IMG/VR virus record: IMGVR_UViG_3300042504_001043
Span: 1 to 35,819 of that record
From: a virus
Length of the DNA: 35,819 bases
Direction: 5' to 3' (one strand)
The translations under genes and the position numbers were made by a program. Positions 8,230-15,579 of the stretch are shown here, piece after piece. Position 1 is the stretch's first letter; each line of letters opens with the position of its first letter. The notes under the pieces were generated by a model. The model saw only the letters and a program-made list of their open reading frames with translations, did no database searches and was not told the DNA's origin.

Positions 8230-9989
8230 TAGGTGCCCCCGATGAGTCCGGCTTGTCTGCTGTTGCCGTTGATGAAGACGACGTCGCGGTCATTGATCGC
8301 CTCGGAGAGCTGACCGATCAGCCAGTCGGCGGTCTCGCGGCTCGAGAAGACGCTTCCCTGGATGACGACCTGGGCGATCTTTGCCTGCGGCTCCTGCGCC
8401 TGTTGCGCGTTGCCCGCCGGAGCGGTTCGGTTTGCGGTGCTTGCAGTACCGCCCGAGAGCCCGCCCTGCGTGACGCTTGCAGAGCCGCCAGGATTCGTCG
8501 CTTTGATCTTTGCGACCTGGATCGCACCAGCGATCGCGACCTTTGCGGCGGCGGCGAGGTTAGCGGGAAACGGTAATGAGAGCGCTTTGGTGACGCCCTC
8601 TGCCGTGTTGATGACAGCGTTCGCGATTGCGAAAGCCTGCTGAACTTTGAAGAGCGTCGAATTCTGTGCGGCGAGAGTCGTGAAGAGCTCACCGGCGAGC
8701 GAGATGATCGACTGATTTTTTATCTGCTCAAAGTCGAGGAGCTGTAGACCGAACGCCTGCGCGACATCCATGCGGAACATCTCGAGGTCGCTTGCGACCT
8801 GGATGCGCTGCGCGGCGGACGACATATCCAAATTCAACAAATGGTCGTAGTGCTGCTGCTGCAACATCTCGACCATTTGGATATGCGACATCTCCTGTTG
8901 TAGCTCTCGAGCGCGCGCTTCGTTTGACGCTTTCTCGCGCCGCTCGGCGGCGGTAAGCTCCGGCTTCTTTGAAAGATCCGGCACCATAGGCTGCGGGATG
9001 TCGACCGGCACGTCGACCATGACCGGCTCGAACTGCGACTTCGATTTAAGGATGTCGATCTCGCGGCCGACCGCGGCGATCGCTTGCTGGAGCGCGCGCG
9101 GCCCCATGATCACGTTGCCGTTCTCGACGTATCCCAGGTTCAAGAAAAACGGAAGCATCGAGTCGCGCGACTCGCGCAGGATCTCGAGCTTTCGCTCGAG
9201 CTTCTCAAGCTCGCCGCCTCCACCGACCAGGATGCGGAGCGAGCTGATCCATTCATTCGTCGCCTGGAGCACCGGACCGAGGACCACCGAGGCGAGCGCT
9301 GCGAGCTCGATCGCGGTGTTCTTTCCGGCGGTCTTCAGAATGTCGAGCTGATCGCCCAGGGTGTCGACTTTTGCGATCGCTTCCGCAGTAACCGGCCCGC
9401 CGATCGCGGAGAGCTGCGCGTTGATCTCTTCGCTGTTCGTCCCGATCGCGACCAGCGTCGGCACGAGCTCGGCGCCCGACTTCCCGAACAATGCCATCGC
9501 GGCCGTCGTGCGAGCGGCCGGATCTTCGATCGCTGCAATGGCGACAGCGATGGCCTCGAACTGCTTATCTGGCGACAGCGCGAGGATCTGATTCGCGGAG
9601 AGGCCGAGACGATTAAGCGCCTCGGTTGCTTCTTTGGAGCCCTCGCCTGCGGTGATCAGCGCCTTCTGCATACGGCCGACGGCGCCGGAGACATTCTCGA
9701 GCGAGCCGCCAGAGAGCCCGGCTGCAAACTGAAGCCGCTGTAGCGCGTCGATCGAGATCCCGGTCTTGATCGCGGTATCGTTCAGAGCGCTCGCGGCCTG
9801 GAGCGCCTGGTTGATCAGCGCGCCGAACGAAATGCCCGCCGCGACGCCACCGAGGAGCTTGAAGTTGCTCGTCAGTTGGGAGAGGACGCTGTCCGTCCCT
9901 TTGACGTCCTTCTTGACTCGCTCGAGCTCCGAGCGCATTTGCGCGGAGTCCGCCGCCATTTTGACGACTAGGGTGCCTATATCAGCCAT
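8229..9989 (-). CDS. Tail tape measure protein
   Basis: A 586-residue protein with the usual tape-measure N-terminus: a short β-strand, a coiled coil over about residues 10-40, then a hydrophobic Ala/Gly-rich stretch (about 45-75) where membrane-inserting helices of such proteins lie. The middle is helical and charged, with long heptad-type segments, and residues about 440-500 contain another Ala-rich hydrophobic region. It would set tail length by spanning the tail lumen. At about 1.5 Å per helical residue this implies a tail near 90 nm, which is an inference. It follows the G/GT frameshift pair, as in λ and HK97, and overlaps its T reading frame by 8 nt. Confidence 0.9.
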   Translation of the reverse strand: MADIGTLVVKMAADSAQMRSELERVKKDVKGTDSVLSQLTSNFKLLGGVAAGISFGALINQALQAASALNDTAIKTGISIDALQRLQFAAGLSGGSLENVSGAVGRMQKALITAGEGSKEATEALNRLGLSANQILALSPDKQFEAIAVAIAAIEDPAARTTAAMALFGKSGAELVPTLVAIGTNSEEINAQLSAIGGPVTAEAIAKVDTLGDQLDILKTAGKNTAIELAALASVVLGPVLQATNEWISSLRILVGGGGELEKLERKLEILRESRDSMLPFFLNLGYVENGNVIMGPRALQQAIAAVGREIDILKSKSQFEPVMVDVPVDIPQPMVPDLSKKPELTAAERREKASNEARARELQQEMSHIQMVEMLQQQHYDHLLNLDMSSAAQRIQVASDLEMFRMDVAQAFGLQLLDFEQIKNQSIISLAGELFTTLAAQNSTLFKVQQAFAIANAVINTAEGVTKALSLPFPANLAAAAKVAIAGAIQVAKIKATNPGGSASVTQGGLSGGTASTANRTAPAGNAQQAQEPQAKIAQVVIQGSVFSSRETADWLIGQLSEAINDRDVVFINGNSRQAGLIGGT

Positions 9990-10302
9990 GCTTCACCATT
10001 GCTTGCAGAATCGCTCGCTGTTCGGCGACCGATTGCGACTTGGGAGTCGTGTCTTTCTTCGGGATGAAGTCGTCCGGGTTCCAGGCCTTTCCGCCCTTCT
10101 TCGGCCCTGCGGCGTTCGCCGTCGTCGATGCGAGCATTCCCATGCGCCACATCTCGACGTCGTAACCGAAAGGCTCGAGCCCGTAGAACGCGATCCAGTA
10201 AGTGAACTCCGCGGAGCTCATTCGCTCCTGGAGCTCACCCACCGTTGCGCCGAGTTGCGCTGCGAGGCGGAACCACATCTGGAGTTCCGGCTCGCCCGCT
10301 AT
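9982..10302 (-). CDS. Tail assembly chaperone, T domain (reached by -1 frameshift from G)
   Basis: In λ-like phages this is the T part of the gpG-T fusion, which binds the tape measure and recruits tail tube protein. Residues from an internal ATG at 10278 (98 residues) contain the typical M-S-S-A-E-F-x-x-W...Y...P-F-G pattern of the short DUF4035/T-like family. The -1 frame stays open upstream to the slippery A8 run, adding eight residues (IAGEPELQ) and joining in frame to the G protein at its last lysine. The fusion would be 219 residues. The free T domain has no good ribosome site at the internal ATG, which supports synthesis by frameshift only. Confidence 0.82.
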   Translation of the reverse strand: MAGEPELQMWFRLAAQLGATVGELQERMSSAEFTYWIAFYGLEPFGYDVEMWRMGMLASTTANAAGPKKGGKAWNPDDFIPKKDTTPKSQSVAEQRAILQAMVKHG

Positions 10303-10640
10303 TTTTTTTCAGCGTCTCCTACCGCGTTGTCGGTAAGGAGCGACGCCTCGAGGATCGCCTTTGACAGTTGCGAGAGGACCGCGCCGTCGAGCTTGGCGAC
10401 CTCGAGCGGATCGTCGAATAGACGAACGCCCTCGGCATCGCAGAGACCGAGCGAGACGACCTTGTAGTCTGCGAGCGGCTCGCCCCCTTTGGAGGCCTCC
10501 GACGCCCATTGCTGCAAGGTCACGCGCTCGCCGCCCGAGAGCCCGCGGATGTAGAGCTTGACGCCCTGCACCTCGAGCTCACGGACGGAGGCCTTCGAGA
10601 ACGTGCTGCTGATCGTTGCCTTGAGCAGCTCGCGACTCAT
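10299..10640 (-). CDS. Tail assembly chaperone, G protein
   Basis: A 113-residue protein in the position of λ gpG, just after the tail tube gene and just before the tape measure. It starts M-S-R-E-L-L-K and has a compact α/β pattern with the G-L-S-G-G-E-R segment common in tail chaperones of this type. It ends in GCT-GAA-AAA-AAA-TAG: the slippery run is directly followed by the stop, so most ribosomes would end here and a minority would continue into T. Its start shares bases with the end of the tail tube gene, so translation is coupled. Confidence 0.85.
   Translation of the reverse strand: MSRELLKATISSTFSKASVRELEVQGVKLYIRGLSGGERVTLQQWASEASKGGEPLADYKVVSLGLCDAEGVRLFDDPLEVAKLDGAVLSQLSKAILEASLLTDNAVGDAEKK
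10302..10309 (-). promoter_or_regulatory. Programmed -1 ribosomal frameshift site (A8 slippery run)
   Basis: On the minus strand the sequence is GCTGAAAAAAAATAG. Two tandem AAA codons sit directly before the zero-frame TAG. Slipping back one base gives ATA-GCG-GGC-GAG and joins the T frame without any intervening stop. Such A-rich heptamers are a classic slippery type for bacterial and phage -1 shifting. The stop next to the slip site would raise the pausing time. Confidence 0.85.
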
Positions 10641-11062
10641 TACGGGGTCACCGTCGGGAGCGCGGTGATCTCGATCGTCACGTTGGCGACGACTTCGGCA
10701 CCTTCAGCCGTGAAGGCGTCTAGGTCGAACTTCGTCACCAGGCCGGGGAACTGCACCTGGAAGGCGCCAGCATCCGAGAGGATGATCTGGTAGTTGCCCG
10801 AGGTGCCCGCGACGAGCTTCGTCCGCATTGCTTCGTGAGCAGCGATGCTGCCGTCGAAGAGCAGCTTGAGCTCGACGTTCATCGGATCGTGCGAGCCGAT
10901 CATGCGCGTCGGGTAGCTCGAGTCCATCGTGTAGACGTCGACGGTCTTGCGGTTGTAGCCGCTCCACTTGATCTCCTGCACCTGGGCCAGGGTTGAGAAC
11001 ACCTCCGGGGAGGCGGCGTTGCCGACCTTAAAGAGGGTGCCGGTCGAAATACTTGCAGCCAT
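10640..11062 (-). CDS. Major tail (tail tube) protein
   Basis: A 140-residue β-rich protein in the tail tube slot, directly before the G/T chaperone genes. The start is set at ATG 11062 because GGAG lies 8 nt upstream; a GTG at 11071 would add three residues. Alternating hydrophobic strands and the segment G-x-Y-x-R-K-T-V-D-V fit the short tube proteins of the λ gpV N-domain/HK97 gp type. It would polymerise as hexamer rings around the tape measure. Two strong terminator-like hairpins lie immediately upstream and leave no room for a promoter, so expression must come from readthrough or antitermination. Confidence 0.82.
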   Translation of the reverse strand: MAASISTGTLFKVGNAASPEVFSTLAQVQEIKWSGYNRKTVDVYTMDSSYPTRMIGSHDPMNVELKLLFDGSIAAHEAMRTKLVAGTSGNYQIILSDAGAFQVQFPGLVTKFDLDAFTAEGAEVVANVTIEITALPTVTP

Positions 11063-11074
11063 TGTGATCACTCC

Positions 11075-11098
11075 AAAAAAAAGACCGCCGAGGCGGTC
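11075..11098 (-). terminator. Intrinsic terminator, proximal to tail tube gene
   Basis: Minus-strand hairpin GACCGC-CTCG-GCGGTC followed at once by eight T residues. The end of the T run lies only a few bases before the Shine-Dalgarno sequence of the tail tube gene. There is no matching T run on the other side, so it acts on leftward transcription. Together with the next hairpin it forms a tandem pair. Confidence 0.85.
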
Positions 11099-11109
11099 GT
11101 TGTTGAAAG

Positions 11110-11133
11110 AAAAAAAAGGCGCCCGAAGGCGCC
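11110..11133 (-). terminator. Intrinsic terminator, distal (tandem partner)
   Basis: Minus-strand hairpin GGCGCC-TTCG-GGCGCC, with a stable UUCG loop, followed by eight T residues and then CTTTC. It lies 24 bases after the stop of the tail terminator gene and just before the second hairpin. Each hairpin on its own would be expected to stop most transcripts. Confidence 0.85.
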
Positions 11134-11157
11134 GAGGAACATGGAAGCTCTAACCCA

Positions 11158-11544
11158 TCACCGATAAACGAACTCGAAATCTTGCTGAACGACTCGCATC
11201 GTGCGATCGCCCATTGCGTCGGCCTGCTCCTGCTGTTGCGAGAGCCGCGACATGAGGACCGTCACTCCGCTCTGCGTTCCCGACCATCCGTCGAGTCCGC
11301 CGCGAATCGCCTCGACGACCGGCGCGACCTGGGACATCGTCTCGCCGACCGTCTCGATGCGGAGCACCGCACGAAAGAGGAGCGGGTTGTTTCCCAGGGT
11401 GCGAGCCATGCCTTGTCCGCTTGTGCGACTCACAGCGACCGCCGGGAGCGTCGGCTCCTGGACAATGATCTCGCGGTAGACGCGAGACCCGGCGCCGGTG
11501 TTCAGCGCGGAGATCTTCGCGATGATTGCGTTCTCGATGCTCAC
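11158..11544 (-). CDS. Tail completion / terminator protein (DUF3168-like)
   Basis: The start is set at GTG 11544, which overlaps the upstream TGA (GTGA); the longer in-frame extension is an Arg-rich shadow of the upstream gene. The 128-residue product begins S-I-E-N-A-I-I-A-K-I and continues with the α-β pattern and G-x-x-x-R-x-Y of DUF3168/gpU-like tail terminator proteins. These cap the tail tube and bind the head. It follows the HK97 gp10-like gene as in many HK97-type phages. It is the last gene before the tandem terminators. Confidence 0.75.
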   Translation of the reverse strand: MSIENAIIAKISALNTGAGSRVYREIIVQEPTLPAVAVSRTSGQGMARTLGNNPLLFRAVLRIETVGETMSQVAPVVEAIRGGLDGWSGTQSGVTVLMSRLSQQQEQADAMGDRTMRVVQQDFEFVYR

Positions 11545-12062
11545 GGATCGACGAGCCCCTCTGTTTCGGCTGCGCGAGCGCGCAGTCTCTTCTCGATGCG
11601 GGTGATGCCCTGGCGCAAGATGCGCTGAAACTCTGGAAGGATGCCGCTGCGCGTTGCGTCCCAAGCAGGACCGAACCACGGTCTCGCGTTCACGCGACGT
11701 CCGCTCGGACCGCGGACGCGGTGACCAAACTCGACGAGGTGACCGTAGAAGATCCCCTTCCGCTTGCGGTTGTAGTAGACGTTTTGCAGCGCGACAGCGC
11801 GGCGGTCCTTCTTCTTCGGACCGACCTGGACGGCGACGGTCTCGCTGCCCTTCGGTCGCACCGTGACAATTCGCACCGACTCGGCGAGCGCTCCAGATCG
11901 CGAGAAGCTCTCCGCGTTCGCGGTCGCCTGGCGCTCGAGCTTGATCAGCGAGCGTCGCGTTGCTCGAGTGAGGAGTCGCTTTGCGGCCAGAGCATCGAGC
12001 TCAAGCAGTCGCGCCTCGAGCTCCTTCAGTCCCTCGACTTTGATGTCGGTGACGATCGGCAC
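11541..12062 (-). CDS. HK97 gp10-like neck / tail completion protein
   Basis: The start is set at GTG 12062, which shares a base with the stop of the head closure gene (TAGTG); an upstream start in the same frame would overlap that gene. The 173-residue product opens with an I-x-V-x-G-L-K-E-L-E-A-R-L helix, the usual start of the HK97 gp10 family, and later has the R-P-W-F-G-P-A-W-D segment that such proteins carry near the C-terminus. This family links the connector and tail. Its neighbours on both sides fit the same role. Confidence 0.8.
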   Translation of the reverse strand: MPIVTDIKVEGLKELEARLLELDALAAKRLLTRATRRSLIKLERQATANAESFSRSGALAESVRIVTVRPKGSETVAVQVGPKKKDRRAVALQNVYYNRKRKGIFYGHLVEFGHRVRGPSGRRVNARPWFGPAWDATRSGILPEFQRILRQGITRIEKRLRARAAETEGLVDP

Positions 12063-12388
12063 TAGACGAACCTCTCGACGCAAAGGAGCTGGAGCTCGCG
12101 GTTGCGCTCGTCGCGGTTGATCACCGACTGGATGTCGAAGTAACGCGAGCCGAACTTGACGCGATCCTTCGGCGTGAGCGTCACGCCCGAGATCGGACGG
12201 ATGACGATCCGCGTTGAGACCTCGCTCTGCATCTGCGCCGCGGCGAAATACTCGCGGCCGTTGAGCGGTTCGACGGACGCCCAGACCGTACCGAGCGACG
12301 CCCAGGTCGGCGTCTGGTCTCCGTACTGGTCGATCGCGTCGGTCGCCCGTTGGACGGTGACACGATGTCGAAGACGCCCGGCCTGCAC
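12062..12388 (-). CDS. Head closure / head-tail adaptor protein (SPP1 gp16-like)
   Basis: A 108-residue β-barrel-type protein beginning M-Q-A-G-R-L-R-H-R-V-T-V-Q-R, the typical start of phage head-tail joining proteins. It continues with W-A-S-V-E-P-L-N-G-R-E, I-V-I-R and a C-terminal R-Y-F-D-I-Q-S-V-I-N-R-D-E-R, all characteristic of the family. It would close the head after DNA packaging and form part of the neck. The start overlaps the end of the connector gene by one base. Confidence 0.88.
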   Translation of the reverse strand: MQAGRLRHRVTVQRATDAIDQYGDQTPTWASLGTVWASVEPLNGREYFAAAQMQSEVSTRIVIRPISGVTLTPKDRVKFGSRYFDIQSVINRDERNRELQLLCVERFV

Positions 12389-12963
12389 TAGAACACCTTG
12401 AAGGGTGACAGAAGCGCGGTGAACCCGAGCGGAAACTCGGTGACGATCGTGCCGGTGAGCGTCGCTTCGCGGTTCTCGTAGAGGTGCGCGATCATCAGCT
12501 TGATCGCCGCCTTGATCGCTGGCGGCACATCTGTCGGCGCACCGTAGCCTGCGACGTAGCGGATGCGGACGTCGTTGATGTGACCTCGAGAGCTCGGCCA
12601 GGTCTGGTTATAGGCCTGGAAGATCTTCCCAGGTTGCGCGAACGGGCCTGCGTCGTTGACGACCTGGTAGGTGTTCGCTGCGAGCGTCTGGGTGTTGCCC
12701 TGGACGTCGATGTAGATGATCGAGGTCACGCTTACGAGCGGCGCCTTCGGGATCTGAAAATAGAGCGGGAACTGGTCGACCTGGAGTTCCCAGGTCGTAT
12801 TCACTAACGAGCGCCCGGTGTAGGCCTCGGCGTATTCGCGCGCGGCCTTCGTTAGTGCGAAGAGAATCTCGTCGTCCTGGTTGCCGTCGATGCGGCAATG
12901 TGCGCGCGCCTCTTCGACCGTTACCGGCTCACCCGTCGGAGCCGTGATCAGGGTGTGGTTCAT
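12388..12963 (-). CDS. Head-tail connector protein (gp6-like)
   Basis: A 191-residue, mostly helical protein of the phage gp6/φE125 gp8-like connector type. Visible family features are the T-V-E-E-A-R-A-H-C-R-I-D segment with D-D-E-I-L, the helix A-A-R-E-Y-A-E-A-Y-T-G-R, a W-E-L-x-x-D-x-F-P strand and the C-terminal I-K-A-A-I-K-L-M-I-A-H-L-Y-E-N-R-E helix. It would form the ring under the portal. It overlaps the gp77-like gene upstream by 4 nt (ATGA). Confidence 0.87.
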   Translation of the reverse strand: MNHTLITAPTGEPVTVEEARAHCRIDGNQDDEILFALTKAAREYAEAYTGRSLVNTTWELQVDQFPLYFQIPKAPLVSVTSIIYIDVQGNTQTLAANTYQVVNDAGPFAQPGKIFQAYNQTWPSSRGHINDVRIRYVAGYGAPTDVPPAIKAAIKLMIAHLYENREATLTGTIVTEFPLGFTALLSPFKVF

Positions 12964-13235
12964 AGTTGTCGCACCTGTACCAAGACCGAGCGGTCTTCAA
13001 TGCGTCCGCCTGGAGTCGTCACGCGGTTCGTGATGAGGTAGTCCGCTCCGGCGACTCCGCCAGAGAGGAAGGCGCGCGTCACGTTCGCCGTCACTCCCTC
13101 GGAGACGATCGTCAGCGCTGCGGGAACTTCCCAGGCGGAGGTCGTGACCGCGTCCCCGTTTAGCCAGGGATTCCAGTCGACCTCGAAGTCAATCGTCGAG
13201 TTCGGATCTTTCGTGAATGCCGCGATGATCGTCAT
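12960..13235 (-). CDS. Small virion protein, Gp77-like β-domain
   Basis: A 91-residue protein with the pattern K-D-P-N-S-x-x-D-F-x-V-D-W-x-x-W-L-N-G-D, then T-S-A-W-x-V, F-L-S-G-G-x-x-G-x-x-Y and V-T-T-x-x-G-R-x-x-D-R. This Ig-like β pattern recurs in many phages next to connector genes (Gp77-type domain), often as a small decoration or fibre-base protein. Its exact place in the virion is unknown. ATGA overlaps join it to genes on both sides, including the long repeat protein upstream. Confidence 0.7.
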   Translation of the reverse strand: MTIIAAFTKDPNSTIDFEVDWNPWLNGDAVTTSAWEVPAALTIVSEGVTANVTRAFLSGGVAGADYLITNRVTTPGGRIEDRSVLVQVRQL

Positions 13236-14773
13236 GCAGCGATTCTCCTGTTGTTTCGTGAGACCTTGATCGTGCGGCCTTCCGCCTCGACCTCGATCGA
13301 ACTGTCAGCGCCGACCTTGAGCATCGAGCGCTGCGGAATAATTTCGCGGCGATCCTGGAACGGAACCTTCAGCTCGCGCGAGTCCGGCGTGAAGGTGCGA
13401 TTCCGTATCCGTCCGCTGACGGTCGCATCGCCCTCCGCATCGCCGTCGACGGAGCCGCGCCCGACTGCCTGACCTTCGAGCTCGGCCGTGCCGTAGACCA
13501 GGCCCAGGATTGGACCGCGTCCGTAGAGCGTGACGATCGAGCTCGCCTCGCCCGCCGCGTCGCCGACCTGGCGACCGTAGGCCAGGATCGAGGCGCTTGC
13601 GCTCGAGGTGCCGCTGTCGCTGCCGTCGATCAGCGCCTTCGCGCCGATCAATGCCGAATCGACGACCGCCTCACCCGCCGATGCACCGTCAAGCGTTGTC
13701 CGCCCGAGGACACCCGCCTCGATTGAGGCGGTGCTCTCGATCGAGCCTGCGGCGCTTGCGTAGGCCTGGACGTCTGCGCTGACCGTTGCCGAGGTGTTGA
13801 TCGAGCCATCCGCCGGAGCGAATGCCAGGATGACCGCGCTCGTGCTCGAGCTGCCAATCGCCGCGCCCGGTGCGTAGATCTTCCGCTGCCCGGAGCCCTC
13901 GACCGTTGCCAGGCCTTCGGCGGCGCCCGCGCCCTGGGCGGTTGCCAGGATGTCGCCGGACACCGAGCTCGAGGAGCTCGAGGCACCCTCCACCGTCGCG
14001 GTCGCGTAGATGCTCGCTGTCGCTGACGCAGAGCCCGCAGAGGCCGCGTCTGCCAGGCCGTAGGCCAGCACATCGCCCGCGATCGTGCTCGCGCCCTGCG
14101 CCGTCCCGTTAGCCGGGAAGATGCCCTGGATCGCGCCGTCGGCCGTCGAGCTGCCGGACGTTTCGCCGCGGCTCGAGAACCTCGCGGTCCCCGAGGCGGT
14201 TGCGGTTGCCGAACCTTCAGCCTGGCCGGATGCCTGGCCGGTTGCGAACGCATCGCCCGAGACCGACGAGGTGCCCGAGCTCGAGGCGTCGAGCCCGGCG
14301 CGCGCCTGGACGTCGGCCGCGACCGTTGCCGTTCCCGCCGCAGCGCCCTCGCCCTCGAGGCGACCGGAGCCGTCGGCTGTTGCCGTAGAGCTCGAGCTCG
14401 AGGAGGCCGAGATCGGCCCCGACGCGATGACCGCGCCCGCGACCGTTGCAGATCCCGAGGAGCTGCCGCTCCCCGAACCTTCTGCGATAGCAGATCCAGA
14501 AGTTGCGCCGGTTCCAGAGGCGGAGCCGGTCGCCCTGGCGAATGCTCGAGAGGTTGCCGACGTTGTCGACGAACCCGCGGAGCTTGCGATCGGACGACCG
14601 ATCGCGTCGATGTCACCCTGGACGGTTGCCGTTCCGACACTCGCGCCAGGCGAGTAAATCTTCGGACGAAGCGTGCCGGTGACAGTCGCCGACCCTGCGG
14701 CCATGCCGTACAGCGTATCGCCGACGGCATAGCCGAAGAGCCAGTAGTCGCTCTGGACGTATAGGCCGCTCAT
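13232..14773 (-). CDS. Gly/Ala/Ser 20-residue repeat protein with decoration-like C-terminus
   Basis: A 513-residue protein whose start has GGAGG 5 nt upstream. Residues about 23-458 form some 22 imperfect repeats of about 20 residues (approximate consensus x-D-G-x-A-x-G-x-A-T-V-x-A-D-V-x-A-x-G), almost all small or β-forming residues and with hardly any aromatics. This looks like a β-solenoid or extended fibre. The last 55 residues start R-T-F-T-P-D-S-R-E-L-K-V-P and repeat short R-x-I/L-x-V-P-like strands, resembling small phage decoration or head-fibre anchor proteins. It lies between the Gp77-like gene and small virion genes, so a capsid or neck appendage is inferred. No known full-length family is recognised. 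Confidence 0.75.
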   Translation of the reverse strand: MSGLYVQSDYWLFGYAVGDTLYGMAAGSATVTGTLRPKIYSPGASVGTATVQGDIDAIGRPIASSAGSSTTSATSRAFARATGSASGTGATSGSAIAEGSGSGSSSGSATVAGAVIASGPISASSSSSSTATADGSGRLEGEGAAAGTATVAADVQARAGLDASSSGTSSVSGDAFATGQASGQAEGSATATASGTARFSSRGETSGSSTADGAIQGIFPANGTAQGASTIAGDVLAYGLADAASAGSASATASIYATATVEGASSSSSSVSGDILATAQGAGAAEGLATVEGSGQRKIYAPGAAIGSSSTSAVILAFAPADGSINTSATVSADVQAYASAAGSIESTASIEAGVLGRTTLDGASAGEAVVDSALIGAKALIDGSDSGTSSASASILAYGRQVGDAAGEASSIVTLYGRGPILGLVYGTAELEGQAVGRGSVDGDAEGDATVSGRIRNRTFTPDSRELKVPFQDRREIIPQRSMLKVGADSSIEVEAEGRTIKVSRNNRRIAA

Positions 14774-14816
14774 CTAACCTCCGAGCCGGTCTCGAAGTCG
14801 GACGCGGCCTGTTTCA

Positions 14817-14984
14817 TCAAGGAGCCGGATCAGCTCCTTCTGCCTTCGGTGCGAGCTGCGGTTGCGCCTGGCGTTGCAGCTTGTCGATGAGTCCGGCGAC
14901 GACCTCGAAGGGTTGCTTCGCGAGCGATGCCAGGACGACGTTCGCCTCTTCGGCGGTGAGTTCAAACTTCAAGACGTTGTTCAC
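14817..14984 (-). CDS. Small phage protein (55 residues), unknown
   Basis: The start is placed at GTG 14984 because GGAG lies 5 nt upstream; the frame continues upstream without another convincing start. The product reads V-N-N-V-L-K-F-E-L-T-A-E-E-A-N-V-V-L-A and then K-Q-P-F-E-V-V-A-G-L-I-D-K-L-Q-R-Q, a two-helix pattern seen in very small proteins of many phages, followed by a Pro/Ala-rich tail. The function is unknown. It lies between two virion protein genes and may be a scaffold-like or chaperone-like factor, but this is not supported by a motif. Confidence 0.7.
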   Translation of the reverse strand: MNNVLKFELTAEEANVVLASLAKQPFEVVAGLIDKLQRQAQPQLAPKAEGADPAP

Positions 14985-15015
14985 AAGATCTCCGAGTTGT
15001 GGCTTATCAAAAAAA

Positions 15016-15579
15016 TCACGGCGCGCTGTCGACCTCGAACTCGATCGTCGCGGTATCGAGTACAGAGCCGCTCGATGCAAGTCGAATCTCTATTGCTAAC
15101 GATCGGACGACGAAGTTGTTCGTCACGGTCAATGTCCAATCGCGAGTCGTCGAGAGGTTGATCCAAGATCCAGTCGTTCCGCCGACCGATCCGCCCGAAC
15201 CCGACCACGTTGCATAAACCTCAAACAGCGACGCCGACCCCGAGACGAGCCACTCTCCGTTAATTGAAACGAGAGTCCCGTTTATGTTGGTGCGATACGC
15301 GCCGCCGTTACTGTTCAGACGATAAGTCGCTGTCGCCGTTCCACCGCTTCCAGCCGCAGACAGGTTTTGCGCGCTCTGGTTTGAGATCGCGACGCTGGCG
15401 TTCGACTTCCCGTAAAAGCTCGAGAGCGAGATCGCGCCGCTTGCGACTCCGGCCAGCGTTCGCAGCGCCGACTCGTTAAGACTCGAGGTCGCCGTCGCGG
15501 ATCGTCCGAGCTCGAGGTTGATTGAGCGATCGGTCGTCGATCCGCCGATCGAGATCTCGCCGGAAGAGACGAGAGGCAT
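15016..15579 (-). CDS. Phage structural protein with Ser/Gly-rich N-domain
   Basis: A 187-residue protein opening M-P-L-V-S-S-G-E-I-S-I-G-G-S and continuing with S-I-N-L-E-L-G and A-I-S-L-S-S-F-Y-G-K-S. This N-terminal block of about 60 residues recurs at the start of many phage fibre-like or tail-associated proteins. The rest is Ser/Thr/Gly-rich β-strand sequence. Its start overlaps the stop of the upstream gene (TAATG). It is probably a virion appendage protein working with the large fibre and repeat proteins nearby. Confidence 0.65.
   Translation of the reverse strand: MPLVSSGEISIGGSTTDRSINLELGRSATATSSLNESALRTLAGVASGAISLSSFYGKSNASVAISNQSAQNLSAAGSGGTATATYRLNSNGGAYRTNINGTLVSINGEWLVSGSASLFEVYATWSGSGGSVGGTTGSWINLSTTRDWTLTVTNNFVVRSLAIEIRLASSGSVLDTATIEFEVDSAP

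Noticed and set aside
13648-14730. Arg/Pro/Ala-rich 360-codon frame overlapping the repeat protein gene
   Set aside because: GC-rich repeat DNA removes stop codons in other frames. Its product is low-complexity Arg-rich sequence, while the other frame has ordered 20-residue repeats and a good Shine-Dalgarno sequence.
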